Assembly: GCA_947491605.1 (NCBI GenBank)
Contig: CANLJW010000007.1
Span: 1 to 44,271, forward strand
Source: UBA7398 sp947491605
Lineage (GTDB): Bacteria; Actinomycetota; Actinomycetes; Nanopelagicales; Nanopelagicaceae
DNA: 44,271 bases
Direction of reading: 5' to 3'
Positions 15,676 through 24,458 of this stretch are shown one piece after another. The notes below the pieces were generated by a model. It was not told where the DNA came from, did not search any database, and saw nothing but the letters and a program-made list of their open reading frames with translations. A program made the position numbers and the translations under genes. Within the stretch, counting starts at the first letter, position 1. Each line of letters begins with the position of its first letter.

Positions 15676-16743
15676 ATGACTACAGCTTCGCAACTCCCTA
15701 TTGTTGATTTGCGCTCCGACACCGTCACCCGCCCATCTAAAGGGATGCTCGCAGCCATTTCTGCCGCAAAAGTTGGCGACGATGTTTACGGTGATGATCC
15801 AACAGTTAATTCGCTCGAAGAACGAGCTGCAGAAATGTTTGGCAAAGAGGCTGGATTATTTGCAGCGACCGGTTCACTCACAAATCAACTGGCAATAAAA
15901 ATGTTGGTGAAACCTGGTGAGGAACTAATTTGTGACGAAAATTCTCATATCGCTCGGGCAGAACTCGGCGCCGCCGCAGTCTTTAGTGGAATCACAACGC
16001 GCACTTGGGCGTCTCAAAATGGAATTCTTAAAGCTGATGATGCGATGCGAATTGCTCGACCAAATTCTGGAGTGCATTTAGTCTCAACCACGGCGATCGC
16101 AATTGAGAATACCCATAATTTTGGTGGCGGTACCGTGCAATCCATGGCTGAAATTGTGGCTTTACGAAAAGCCTCGCTCTCATCTGGAATGACCATGCAT
16201 TTAGATGGTGCGCGGATTTGGAACGCTCACATCGCACAAGGTTTTGAACTTAAGGAAATTGCAAAATATTTCGACACCATCAGCATCTGCTTATCGAAAG
16301 GTCTCGGCGCGCCAATTGGGTCGGTAATGCTTGGCAGCAAAGAACATGTGGCCAGCGCTCGAGTTTGGCGGAAGCGATACGGCGGTGGCATGCGCCAAGT
16401 GGGAATAATTGCAGCTGCTGGACATTACGCCCTTGATAACAACCTGCCATTGCTTAAGGAAGATCACCGCAGAGCACAAATTCTTGCGCAAGCATGCGCC
16501 AAGGTTGCGCCGAATGCAGTAGATGCCAGCAAAGTCGTAACTAATATTGTTGGAATTGAATTGGGTTCGCTTAACATCGATTCAGCAACTTTTGTACAAG
16601 CCGCTAAAGATGCAGGCGTCTGGGTTGGCGCAATTGGACCAAAATATGTTCGATTAGTTACGCATTTAGATCTAACTGATGAATTGGTCGAGCGGGCTGC
16701 GGTTGTGCTCGCGGATTTATTGCAAAAAGCCCTCGTGGCGTAA
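15676..16743 (+). CDS. ltaE: low-specificity L-threonine aldolase
   Basis: A 355-residue fold-type I PLP enzyme. It opens with VDLRSDTVTRPSKGM and GDDVYGDDPTVNSLE, has HLDGARIWNA for the PLP-binding Asp, and Lys in SICLSKGLGAPIGS for the Schiff base. It cleaves threonine or allo-threonine to glycine and acetaldehyde. ATG 15676 has GAGAGG about 8 nt upstream. Its last 27 nt overlap the convergent alkyltransferase gene. Confidence 0.92.
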   Translation: MTTASQLPIVDLRSDTVTRPSKGMLAAISAAKVGDDVYGDDPTVNSLEERAAEMFGKEAGLFAATGSLTNQLAIKMLVKPGEELICDENSHIARAELGAAAVFSGITTRTWASQNGILKADDAMRIARPNSGVHLVSTTAIAIENTHNFGGGTVQSMAEIVALRKASLSSGMTMHLDGARIWNAHIAQGFELKEIAKYFDTISICLSKGLGAPIGSVMLGSKEHVASARVWRKRYGGGMRQVGIIAAAGHYALDNNLPLLKEDHRRAQILAQACAKVAPNAVDASKVVTNIVGIELGSLNIDSATFVQAAKDAGVWVGAIGPKYVRLVTHLDLTDELVERAAVVLADLLQKALVA

Positions 16744-17211
16744 TAGCCATTCTTTCGAATCTAAACCATAACCGTAATTACCTAGCGCACCGCCACTCTT
16801 AACAATGCGATGACAAGGAATAATTGGCGCAATTAGATTTTTTGCACATGCAGAACCTGCTGCACGAACTGCTTCTGGCGAACCGGCTCGGTGTGCTAAG
16901 TCGGCATATGAAATAACTTTTCCAGCTTTAATTTTTCGCATAGCTTTCCAAGCAGCTTGTGAAAAACTAGCCCCAGGTTGCCTAACTGAAATTGAATCTA
17001 GCGCATTTAGTTCGCCATCAAAATAATCCAATACTAAATCACTTATCTTTGCGATTTTTGAAACTTTAGAAATCTCACGAGCGCGATCAATTTCATCTAA
17101 TCGATCAATCAGATTTTCAACATCTCCAAAACCAGAAGCTAGAACTACATGCTCGTCAGCAATAATGTGGAGTTGGCCAATTGGCGTTTTATGGCTAACC
17201 CGTAAGAGCAT
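16717..17211 (-). CDS. ogt: methylated-DNA-[protein]-cysteine S-methyltransferase
   Basis: A 164-residue O6-alkylguanine-DNA alkyltransferase. The acceptor Cys is in the PCHRIV motif, with the helix-turn-helix SYADLAHRAGSPEAVRAAGSA before it and GGALGNYGYG after it. It repairs O6-methylguanine by suicidal methyl transfer. ATG 17211 lacks a Shine-Dalgarno, but TAAGAT on the minus strand ends 6 nt upstream, so the message is probably leaderless. There is no Ada-type regulatory domain. Confidence 0.93.
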   Translation of the reverse strand: MLLRVSHKTPIGQLHIIADEHVVLASGFGDVENLIDRLDEIDRAREISKVSKIAKISDLVLDYFDGELNALDSISVRQPGASFSQAAWKAMRKIKAGKVISYADLAHRAGSPEAVRAAGSACAKNLIAPIIPCHRIVKSGGALGNYGYGLDSKEWLLRHEGFLQ

Positions 17212-17217
17212 TTGAGA

Positions 17218-17223
17218 ATCTTA
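17218..17223 (-). promoter_or_regulatory. -10 box of ogt, leaderless type
   Basis: On the minus strand TAAGAT is followed by exactly 6 nt (TCTCAA) and then ATG 17211. This is the same box and spacing as for pknB. The site lies in the 44-nt gap after the DAHP synthase stop. Confidence 0.5.
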
Positions 17224-17246
17224 GTTCGTAACCAAAAAAATTGAAA

Positions 17247-17266
17247 TAGCGGTCTCTAGCGGTCTC
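17247..17266. repeat. 10-bp tandem duplication across the aroG stop codon
   Basis: TAGCGGTCTC occurs twice head to tail (17247-17256 and 17257-17266). On the minus strand the unit reads GAGACCGCTA. The first copy supplies the final Arg-Asp-Arg codons and the TAG; the second lies just past the stop. It looks like a recent slippage duplication. Confidence 0.7.
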
Positions 17267-18656
17267 GCAACATCTCAGCTACTAAAAAGGCTAATTCTAA
17301 AGCCTGGGTGTGGTTAAGTCTTGGGTCGCATGCTGTTTCATAACGAGTTGCTAAATCTTCATGCGAAATCTCTTCACCACCACCAACGCACTCAGTTACA
17401 TCATCTCCAGTTAGCTCGATATGAATACCACCTGGGTGGGTACCGCAAGCTTTATGCACTTCAAAGAAGCCACGAACTTCATCCATCACATCATCAAATT
17501 TACGAGTCTTGTAGCCACTTGGAGCTTCGTAGGTATTGCCATGCATCGGATCGCATACCCATAGAATTTTTGCGCCAGATTTAGTTACTGCACTAACAAT
17601 TGTTGGCAAAATTTCTCTGATTTTCCCAGCGCCCATCCGCGTGATAAAAGTTAAGCGGCCAGGCTCGTTATCCGGGTTAAGTTTTTTAATGATTGCTAAC
17701 GCTTCATCGGGGGTGGTCTTTGGTCCAATTTTCACACCGATTGGATTCTTTACCTTTGCCGCGAAATCCATGTGCGCGCCATCTAATTGTCTAGTTCGCT
17801 CGCCTATCCATATGAAGTGCGCTGATACATCGTAGGCATCGCCAGTTCTAGAATCGATACGAGTGAGTGCTTTTTCATATTCCATTATCAAAGCTTCATG
17901 GCTTGAATAGAAATCAACGGTCTTAAATCCGTCTGGATCTACACCAGCAGATTTTGTAAATGCTAGAGCTCTGCCAATTTCTTTTGCCATCGCTTCGTAG
18001 CGTGGCCCTATTTTTGAATCTTTAATAAAACCTTTATTCCATTCATGTACATGGCGAATATCAGCAAATCCACCTTGGGTGAATGCACGCACTAAATTTA
18101 GAGTTGCTGCAGAGGTGTTATAAACCTTGACCATTCGATTTGGATCATGCGTTCTCGATTTTTCATTAAACTCTAAATCGTTTACGGCATCGCCACGATA
18201 GGCCGGCAGAGTTACACCATCTCTAGTCTCGGTGTCATTACTACGTGGTTTGGCAAACTGACCTGCCATTCTGCCAACTTTAATTACCGGCAAACTTGCG
18301 CCATATTGCAATACTGCCGCCATTTGTAAAATTGTTTTAATTCTATTTCTTATGGAATCCGCAGTTGCGCCAGCGAAAGTTTCGGCGCAATCACCACCTT
18401 GTAGCCAGAATGCAGCTCCAGCCGCAGCTAGCGCAACACGCTCTTTTAAGTTATCGCACTCACCTGCGAAGACCAGTGGCGGAAACGATCGTAGCTCTGC
18501 AACAGCGCTAGCGACCGCTACTTTGTCTGGCCAGGACGGCTGTTGCGCAGCGGTTAGCGAAGCGTTAAATAGCGCTTCGATTTGGGCCGAGCTATTTCCG
18601 CTATTCATTGGGAAAGGATAGAGAAGTTCTGGTAGTTGGCGGGGCCAATTAACCAA
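17256..18656 (-). CDS. aroG: class II 3-deoxy-7-phosphoheptulonate (DAHP) synthase
   Basis: A 466-residue class II (plant/actinobacterial) DAHP synthase: WLQGGDCAETF, GRMAGQFAKPRS, LPAYRGD, HFIWIGERTRQLDGAH, GVKIGP, and WVCDPMHGNT are family signatures. It condenses PEP with erythrose 4-phosphate, the first step to aromatic amino acids. I chose TTG 18656 because the N-terminal NWPRQLPELLYP matches the conserved start of this class; ATG 18608 would remove it. It overlaps the pfkA stop by 8 nt, and AAGGAGG inside pfkA lies about 12 nt upstream, so the two are probably co-translated. Confidence 0.92.
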   Translation of the reverse strand: MVNWPRQLPELLYPFPMNSGNSSAQIEALFNASLTAAQQPSWPDKVAVASAVAELRSFPPLVFAGECDNLKERVALAAAGAAFWLQGGDCAETFAGATADSIRNRIKTILQMAAVLQYGASLPVIKVGRMAGQFAKPRSNDTETRDGVTLPAYRGDAVNDLEFNEKSRTHDPNRMVKVYNTSAATLNLVRAFTQGGFADIRHVHEWNKGFIKDSKIGPRYEAMAKEIGRALAFTKSAGVDPDGFKTVDFYSSHEALIMEYEKALTRIDSRTGDAYDVSAHFIWIGERTRQLDGAHMDFAAKVKNPIGVKIGPKTTPDEALAIIKKLNPDNEPGRLTFITRMGAGKIREILPTIVSAVTKSGAKILWVCDPMHGNTYEAPSGYKTRKFDDVMDEVRGFFEVHKACGTHPGGIHIELTGDDVTECVGGGEEISHEDLATRYETACDPRLNHTQALELAFLVAEMLRDR

Positions 18657-19674
18657 AGAAGATCTCAGCCTCCTTTAGTAACTCTGGATCAACGGTTTTG
18701 AGTTTTTCGGTAGCCGATGCCAACGGAACTCGTGCAATTTTGGTGCCATGGAGCGCCACCATCTTGCCCCAGTCACCTTCGTAAGCTGCTGTAATCGCAT
18801 GTAAACCAAATCGAGTTGCAAGTACCCGGTCAAATGCAGTTGGAGTTCCACCGCGTTGGATATGGCCAAGAATTGTGGTGCGCGCTTCTTTACCAGTTCG
18901 CTTTTCAATTTCTTGCGCTAGCCAATACCCGATGCCGGAGAGTTTTACATGACCGAAGGCGTCTAAAGTATTATCTTTAGTAATCAAATCGCCATCCTGT
19001 GGCAACGCGCCTTCAGCAACCACAATGATTGGCGCATAACTTGATTTGAATCTAGATTCAACCCACTCACAAACTTTATCGATGCTAAATGGAACTTCTG
19101 GAATCAGAATGCATGCTGCGCCGCCAGCAAGACCAGAATGCAGTGCAATCCAACCAGCATGGCGACCCATAACTTCAACGATTAGCGCGCGGTGATGAGA
19201 TTCAGCCGTAGTGTGCAATCTATCAATTGCTTCGACTGCAATATTTACTGCAGTATCAAAACCAAATGTGTAATCAGTATTATTCAAATCATTATCAATA
19301 GTTTTCGGAACGCCAATTACTTTTACGCCAAGCTGGTCTAGTTTTGTCGCAACTCCCAATGTGTCTTCGCCGCCAATTGCAATCAGCGCGTCAATCCCCA
19401 TTTTTGCTAAATTCTCTTTGATCTTCGCCACGCCGCCATCAATTTTGAATGGGTTAGTTCTAGATGAACCTAGGATTGTGCCGCCTCTTGGCAATATTCC
19501 GCGGGTTGTTGCGATATCTAACGGCATTGTTAAACCTTCAAGCGGCCCTTTCCAGCCATCCCGAAAACCAACAAACTCGAAACCATATTCTTTTACGCCT
19601 TTTCGAACTAGCGCTCTAATCACCGCATTTAATCCTGGACAATCTCCGCCACCAGTGAGAACTCCAAAACGCAT
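18649..19674 (-). CDS. pfkA: 6-phosphofructokinase with PPi-dependent residue pattern
   Basis: A 341-residue group A phosphofructokinase: GVLTGGGDCPGLNAVIR, PRGGTILGSSR, PKTIDND and EVMGRHAGWIA. In E. coli numbering, ATP enzymes carry Gly104 and Gly124. Here the corresponding residues are Asp104 (in GGEDTLG) and Lys124 (in VPKTIDND), the pair typical of pyrophosphate-dependent enzymes. It phosphorylates fructose 6-phosphate, perhaps reversibly with PPi. ATG 19674 has GGAG 10 nt upstream. It is the first gene of a pair with aroG, coupling glycolysis to PEP-consuming aromatic synthesis. Confidence 0.9.
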   Translation of the reverse strand: MRFGVLTGGGDCPGLNAVIRALVRKGVKEYGFEFVGFRDGWKGPLEGLTMPLDIATTRGILPRGGTILGSSRTNPFKIDGGVAKIKENLAKMGIDALIAIGGEDTLGVATKLDQLGVKVIGVPKTIDNDLNNTDYTFGFDTAVNIAVEAIDRLHTTAESHHRALIVEVMGRHAGWIALHSGLAGGAACILIPEVPFSIDKVCEWVESRFKSSYAPIIVVAEGALPQDGDLITKDNTLDAFGHVKLSGIGYWLAQEIEKRTGKEARTTILGHIQRGGTPTAFDRVLATRFGLHAITAAYEGDWGKMVALHGTKIARVPLASATEKLKTVDPELLKEAEIFFG

Positions 19675-19812
19675 AATCTATTTGCTCCGATTTCGAATAA
19701 CTATGAGATAAATCGCATCAATAAGGTCATCGTTGACTTGGCTAGTCTACCGTTAGCCCCTTACCTTTAGCGAAATACCGTAACCGTTACAGCGAAAGGC
19801 AGCGCCCTTAAA
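19675..19812. other. divergent intergenic region with a GTAAC/GTTAC palindrome
   Basis: This 138-bp gap separates pfkA (-) from an EamA gene (+). GTAACCGTTAC at 19780-19790 is a perfect 5-bp inverted repeat with one central base. TACCGTTA also occurs at about 19748. A role as operator or promoter is possible but unproven; I could not fix the -10/-35 boxes. Confidence 0.35.
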
Positions 19813-20688
19813 GTGAAATCCCGAGATTGGTTCTTATTCCTAATAGCAGGCGTACTTTGGGGTATCCCTTATTTATTTATCTCAATCGCAGTAAATGAGC
19901 TTTCACCCACAATTGTTATTGTCACTCGAAGCACTATTGGCGCTCTGATTTTAGGCGCGCTTACAATTGCGCAAAAAACGTTCTTTACCGAAATTAGGCA
20001 TTGGAAATTGATTTTTATTTACGCAATTGGAGAATTAATTGGGCCTTGGTTTTTTATCACACATGCTCAAGAAAAACTTTCGTCGGGATTAACTAGCCTA
20101 TTAGTTTGTACAACCCCGATTTGGGCAACTGTCTTTGCCTCAATCTATGGCGACAAATCAGTTTGGGAAGGTAAGCGAATCGTTGGGTTAAGCGTTGGCT
20201 TTACTGGCATTATTTTCTTAGTTGGCTTAGAAACATTTAGCAACATTGGAAATGGTTATGCAATAGGTGAAGTGTTACTCGCATCGATTGGTTATGCATG
20301 GGCGGTAAATATGATTATTAAGAAATTGCCTAACGCAGATTTACTTGCAATAAATGCAGTTGCGTTGGCGATTACTTCTCTGGTTTATCTGCCAATTGCA
20401 CTCTTTAATTTACCTACAGAAATGCCATCAACAAAAGCAATTACAAGTTTGATTGTGCTTGGAGTTTTCTGTACCGGCGGCGGTTTCATTTCGTTCTTCT
20501 TAGTTATACGAAAAATGGGAGCAGCAAGAGCTTCATTAGTGACTTATATGAACGTTATGGTCGCAATTTTATTAGGTATAATCGTGCTTTCAGAGCCGAT
20601 AACTTTGGGGATATTAATTGGATTACCACTTGTGTTAGTTGGTTCATATTTAGCCAGTCGAAAACACGAGTCAGCAGTTATTCAGTAA
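19813..20688 (+). CDS. EamA-family (DMT superfamily) permease
   Basis: A 291-residue, roughly ten-helix permease. The first helix has FLIAGVLWGIPYLFISIAV, the first repeat has SSGLTSLLVCTTPIWATVFA, and the second has MGAARASLVTYMNVMVAI. The start is GTG 19813; a GAAAGG lies rather far upstream (13 nt), so the start is less sure. The family exports small metabolites; substrate unknown. Its last 11 nt overlap convergent era. Confidence 0.82.
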   Translation: MKSRDWFLFLIAGVLWGIPYLFISIAVNELSPTIVIVTRSTIGALILGALTIAQKTFFTEIRHWKLIFIYAIGELIGPWFFITHAQEKLSSGLTSLLVCTTPIWATVFASIYGDKSVWEGKRIVGLSVGFTGIIFLVGLETFSNIGNGYAIGEVLLASIGYAWAVNMIIKKLPNADLLAINAVALAITSLVYLPIALFNLPTEMPSTKAITSLIVLGVFCTGGGFISFFLVIRKMGAARASLVTYMNVMVAILLGIIVLSEPITLGILIGLPLVLVGSYLASRKHESAVIQ

Positions 20689-21622
20689 ATCCCATCCGAC
20701 CAAGTGCTTTTGGATCTTTCTGCCAATTAGCCGAAACTTTTACGTGAAGTCCTAGAAATATCCGTCCCTTTACTAATCGTTCAATTTCTGCCCGCGCATT
20801 TGTGCCGACTTTCTTTAATCGCTCCCCTTTATGTCCCAAAATTATAGATTTCTGACTATCTCGCTCTACGTGAATCGTCGCGTGAATATCATAAAACGGA
20901 CGTTCATTAGGTACGCGCTTCTCTCGCTCTGTCATTTCATCCACAACCACCATTATGGAATGTGGCACCTCTTCAAATACGTCGACAATTGCAGCTTCGC
21001 GAATATATTCAGCGATCGTATGTTCGAGAGTTTGATCGCTCAACATCTCTTCCGGATAAAAACTAGGACTTTCGGGAGAGTACTTTGCAAAAAGTTCCAT
21101 AATTAACGCCACTTGATCACCTCTTTTTGCAGAAAGTGGCACAACTTCATCCCATGCAAAACCAGCATCTTTTGCAAGTTTGGCAATAGCTAATAATTTT
21201 GGTGGTAACTCTTCATTGCTAACTAAATCGGTTTTAGTTAAGATCGCAATCTTTTTTGCACTGCGCTGAGACGCCATATCTTTTGCGATAAATAAGTCAC
21301 CGTGACCGATTTCTTCATTAGCTGGCAAACAAATTGCGACTACATCTACCGAGTCCATGCTTTCGCTAGCCATTGCATTTAAGCGACTTCCTAGCATTGT
21401 TTTTGGCTTATGCACGCCTGGCGTATCAACTAAAACGAGTTGGTAGTTTGGTTGGGAAACAATGGCCCGAATCGCATTGCGTGTGGTATTTGGATGGTGT
21501 GAGGTAATAACTACTTTCGAACCCACTAGCGCATTTACTAAAGTAGATTTTCCAGTATTTGGCCGACCAACAATTGCGATAAAGCCAGCTCGGTGTTTAA
21601 TTTCGTTATTATCTGAACTCAT
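20678..21622 (-). CDS. era: GTPase Era
   Basis: A 314-residue GTPase with G1 GRPNTGKST, G3 DTPGVHKP and G4 TKTD, and a C-terminal KH domain with GHKGERLKKVGTNAR. Era binds 16S rRNA and is needed for 30S maturation. The ATG lies 14 nt inside the dprA 3' end, so era is the last gene of the comM-dprA-era string. In many Actinobacteria era follows ybeY or a CBS-domain gene; that neighbourhood is absent here. Confidence 0.95.
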   Translation of the reverse strand: MSSDNNEIKHRAGFIAIVGRPNTGKSTLVNALVGSKVVITSHHPNTTRNAIRAIVSQPNYQLVLVDTPGVHKPKTMLGSRLNAMASESMDSVDVVAICLPANEEIGHGDLFIAKDMASQRSAKKIAILTKTDLVSNEELPPKLLAIAKLAKDAGFAWDEVVPLSAKRGDQVALIMELFAKYSPESPSFYPEEMLSDQTLEHTIAEYIREAAIVDVFEEVPHSIMVVVDEMTEREKRVPNERPFYDIHATIHVERDSQKSIILGHKGERLKKVGTNARAEIERLVKGRIFLGLHVKVSANWQKDPKALGRMGFTE

Positions 21623-22496
21623 CAGAGGAGAGCGTACCTGCTAATGGGCTCATCAACTCAATCGCGTCATTGGCGGAAGTAACAATTTCAGCGCAACGCT
21701 CTGCAATTAATCGATGACAACCATCACTTGTTGGAGAAGTTATTGGACCAGGGATCGCCATCACAGTTCGATAGATTTCCGCAGCATCTCGTGCAGTCCG
21801 CAGCGAACCACTGCGAAATGCGGCTTCGACCACAATTGTGCCGAGCGATAACGCAGCAATTAATCGATTTCGCGCGAGAAATCGCTCTGGCTTCGCTCGC
21901 ACATTTGGCATTACTTCAGAAAGTAGCGCCCCGCTCTCCGAAATTTCATTAAAGAGTCGGTCATTAGCGGCGGGATAATTAATGCAAACGCCGGAAGCTA
22001 GAACCGCGTAAGTAGCGCCTTCTCCGGCAAGTGCCCCTCGATGCGCTGCAGTATCAATGCCATAAGCTCCACCACTAATTACGGTCCAACCATTGTCCGC
22101 AAAACTCGCACCGAACTCGCTTGCTACTCGAGCTCCATAGGTCGATGGATTCCGAGTTCCGACTATCGAAACTTTCTTTCCACTATTTAACACTCCTTTA
22201 ATAACTATTCCAATTGGTGGCGCAATTAAATCATTTAATGAAGTTGGCCATTCTGCAGATTCTGGCGTAATAAAGCTGGCTCCGGCTGCTGTTATTTCAG
22301 CCAACAATTGTTGGGAGTTCGAATTTTTAATTTCTGTAGAAATGAAATCAATTGAGTTTTTATCGGTTCGGTAGCCATTACTAATTATCTTTTCTAGTAC
22401 TAAATCTGATCCAAAAGTTGCAATTTCATTGCTCCAGAAAAGTGAACCACCTTCGATTGCGGCAAAGAGTCGAACTCGTGTCTCTCTTGTATTCAT
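21609..22496 (-). CDS. dprA: DNA-processing protein DprA
   Basis: A 295-residue DprA/Smf protein. The Rossmann core shows VGTRNPSTYG, SGGAYGIDTAAH, LASGVCINYP, FLARNRLIAALS and EAAFRSGSLRTA. DprA loads RecA onto incoming single-stranded DNA during natural transformation. The region after the core is short, so the C-terminal winged-helix domain found in some homologues seems absent. ATGA overlap with comM places it in the yraN-comM-dprA order common in bacteria. Confidence 0.93.
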   Translation of the reverse strand: MNTRETRVRLFAAIEGGSLFWSNEIATFGSDLVLEKIISNGYRTDKNSIDFISTEIKNSNSQQLLAEITAAGASFITPESAEWPTSLNDLIAPPIGIVIKGVLNSGKKVSIVGTRNPSTYGARVASEFGASFADNGWTVISGGAYGIDTAAHRGALAGEGATYAVLASGVCINYPAANDRLFNEISESGALLSEVMPNVRAKPERFLARNRLIAALSLGTIVVEAAFRSGSLRTARDAAEIYRTVMAIPGPITSPTSDGCHRLIAERCAEIVTSANDAIELMSPLAGTLSSDEFR

Positions 22497-24016
22497 CCAA
22501 ATAGTTCCATGCCTTCACGTAGTGCAAGCGCTCGCTTTACATCTTCTAATAGGGGTAACTCATGCTCTGCTAAATCAGCAATACTCCAAGCTAACCGTAA
22601 CGTTTTATGAAAACCTCGTGCGGTTAGATTTTCTCGATCCATTTCATTATGCAATAGTGACATGCCGGTTCGCTCTGCTTTGAATTCATTTCTTAGTGCA
22701 AATGCCGGAATCTCGGCATTGCGAGAAATATTTAAAGTAGCGAATCGCTTTGCGGCTCGCGCCCGTGCCAGCGCTACCCTTTCTCTAACAACCGCGCTAC
22801 TTTCCCCAACTTCCCCACTTGCAAAAGCAGTTCTTGATGGCGGTTCCACTTTAATTCTTAGATCTACCCGATCAATAAGTGGCCCCGAAAGCCGATTCAA
22901 ATAGCGCCGTACTTGTAATGATGAGCAGCTGCAGCCCCGTCCTCTGCCAGAAAGTCGGCCACACGGGCATGGATTTGCAGCGAGCACAAGTATAAAATCC
23001 GCTGGAAAAGTTGCGCTGCCAATCGCTCTAGTTATTGTAATTTCGCCTGATTCCAAAGGTTGGCGTAGCGCATCTAAAACGCCGCTAACACATTCTGGCG
23101 CTTCATCTATGAATAGAACTCCATTATGAGCTAACGAACATGCGCCAGGTTTTATAACGCTAGATCCACCGCCTACCATCGCAGTTCGCGTTGTGGTGTG
23201 ATGTGGCGAAATAAATGGTGGTTCTTTTGAAAATAAACCACGTTCTTTTAGTGCGCCAGCAACCGAATGAATCGCACTAACTTCGAGCGCTGCTTTTTCG
23301 TCTAGTCCTGGCAACAACGAAGGTAGTCGCTCTGCCAGCATAGTTTTGCCAGTTCCAGGTGGTCCAATCATTAATATGTGGTGGCCGCCAGTTGCTGCTA
23401 CTTCTAAGGCATATCTAGCGTCGGGTTGGCCGGCCACATCCGATAAATCTTTAAAACTATTTACTTTTTCGATTGAAATAACTTCTTCAGCTTCAACTCT
23501 GATTCCAGATCGCAACCATTTCAATAATTCCGAAATGTTTTCCATAGGGATAATTTCTAAACCAGATACTAACTTTGCTTCTGCAGCATTTGCTTGTGGC
23601 ACGATCACGGTTTGAACGTCGCTATGCAAAAGTGAAATTAGCGCTGGCAGTACTCCCCGAGCTTCGCGGATCCGACCATCGAGCGCGAGCTCGCCGTAAA
23701 AAACAGCTCGATGTAACCGTTCGGCGGGAATAACTTCTTGCGCGGCCAAAATCGCAACTGCAATTGGTAGGTCAAAATTCGAACCACTTTTTGGTAACCA
23801 AGCAGGCGAAAGCGAAACCGTAACTTTCTTATTTGGCCAGATCTCCTGCGAATTAACTAATGCAGAACGGACCCGATCGCGGGATTCCATTAACGCTAAA
23901 TCTGGTAAACCCAATAATGAGTAATGCGGTAAGCCATCTGAAATATCGACTTCAATCTGGACCAAGGTTCCAGCTAGTCCCATCAAGCTAACGCCATGGG
24001 TTACTCCAATAGTCAC
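22493..24016 (-). CDS. comM: YifB/ComM family AAA+ ATPase (magnesium chelatase-like)
   Basis: A 507-residue protein: an N-terminal Lon-protease-like fold (VSLSPAWLPKSGSNFDLPIA), then the AAA+ module with Walker A GPPGTGKTMLAER, Walker B GVLFIDEAPE, and the Mg-chelatase C-terminal domain. Between them is ANPCPCGR with a Cys cluster (CPCGRLSGRGRGCSC). ComM is a helicase that promotes branch migration in natural transformation. The GTG start overlaps the yraN TGA (GTGA). Confidence 0.93.
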   Translation of the reverse strand: MTIGVTHGVSLMGLAGTLVQIEVDISDGLPHYSLLGLPDLALMESRDRVRSALVNSQEIWPNKKVTVSLSPAWLPKSGSNFDLPIAVAILAAQEVIPAERLHRAVFYGELALDGRIREARGVLPALISLLHSDVQTVIVPQANAAEAKLVSGLEIIPMENISELLKWLRSGIRVEAEEVISIEKVNSFKDLSDVAGQPDARYALEVAATGGHHILMIGPPGTGKTMLAERLPSLLPGLDEKAALEVSAIHSVAGALKERGLFSKEPPFISPHHTTTRTAMVGGGSSVIKPGACSLAHNGVLFIDEAPECVSGVLDALRQPLESGEITITRAIGSATFPADFILVLAANPCPCGRLSGRGRGCSCSSLQVRRYLNRLSGPLIDRVDLRIKVEPPSRTAFASGEVGESSAVVRERVALARARAAKRFATLNISRNAEIPAFALRNEFKAERTGMSLLHNEMDRENLTARGFHKTLRLAWSIADLAEHELPLLEDVKRALALREGMELFG

Positions 24017-24381
24017 AGCACGGCTTCGCGATAATCTATTTCGATTCCGCCGGATGGCGCGATAATTACGGCGGCGGCATCAATCTGGAAATCTGCGCCA
24101 AATTTTGAATTGGAAACTAGCCACGCCAGCGCTAACCGTTGTAATCGATAAGCCTTATCTGGGCTGATCGCCTCCAATGGGTGACCGAATGCCATCGAGG
24201 TACGAGATTTTACTTCAACAAAAGTAATTTTCCCGTTTGGCGATAACGCAACTAAATCAATCTCGCCATCTTTGATCCGCCAATTTTGCGCGAGGATCAC
24301 ATAACCTTTTTTCTTTAAATGATTTGCTACAAAAGTCTCGCCAACTTCACCAATTAACGCCGCTTGTTTGCTTTTTGCCAT
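24013..24381 (-). CDS. yraN: YraN family (UPF0102) putative nuclease
   Basis: A 122-residue restriction-endonuclease-fold protein. It shows GEVGETFVANHLKKKGY, NWRIKDGEIDLVAL and FVEVKSRTS, the E-D-ExK metal site of the UPF0102 family. Its role is uncertain; it lies next to comM and dprA in many genomes, hinting at DNA processing. TAGCCT ends 6 nt before ATG 24381 with no Shine-Dalgarno, so it seems to begin its own leaderless transcript. Confidence 0.9.
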   Translation of the reverse strand: MAKSKQAALIGEVGETFVANHLKKKGYVILAQNWRIKDGEIDLVALSPNGKITFVEVKSRTSMAFGHPLEAISPDKAYRLQRLALAWLVSNSKFGADFQIDAAAVIIAPSGGIEIDYREAVL

Positions 24382-24387
24382 GGCGTA

Positions 24388-24393
24388 AGGCTA
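24388..24393 (-). promoter_or_regulatory. -10 box of yraN, leaderless type
   Basis: The minus strand reads TAGCCT, then 6 nt (TACGCC), then ATG 24381. Just upstream on the same strand are GTAACGGTACCC (24428 to 24417) and the hairpin at the rnhB stop. Confidence 0.5.
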
Positions 24394-24438
24394 TGAAGTA
24401 TTTAATCAGCAATTCGGGGTACCGTTACTAAATGTGAA

Positions 24439-24458
24439 TTATTAACCGTTGTTAATAA
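24439..24458. repeat. perfect inverted repeat at the rnhB stop codon
   Basis: TTATTAAC (24439-24446) and GTTAATAA (24451-24458) form an 8-bp stem with a 4-nt loop; the rnhB TAA (24442-24444) lies inside it. On the minus strand no T-tract follows, so it is at best a weak terminator or a 3'-end stabilising stem. Confidence 0.4.

Noticed and set aside
18608..18625. TATCCT 6 nt before ATG 18608 as a leaderless start for aroG
   Set aside because: The protein upstream of this ATG (NWPRQLPELLYP) matches the conserved N-terminus of class II DAHP synthases, so TTG 18656 is preferred; the box may be coincidental.
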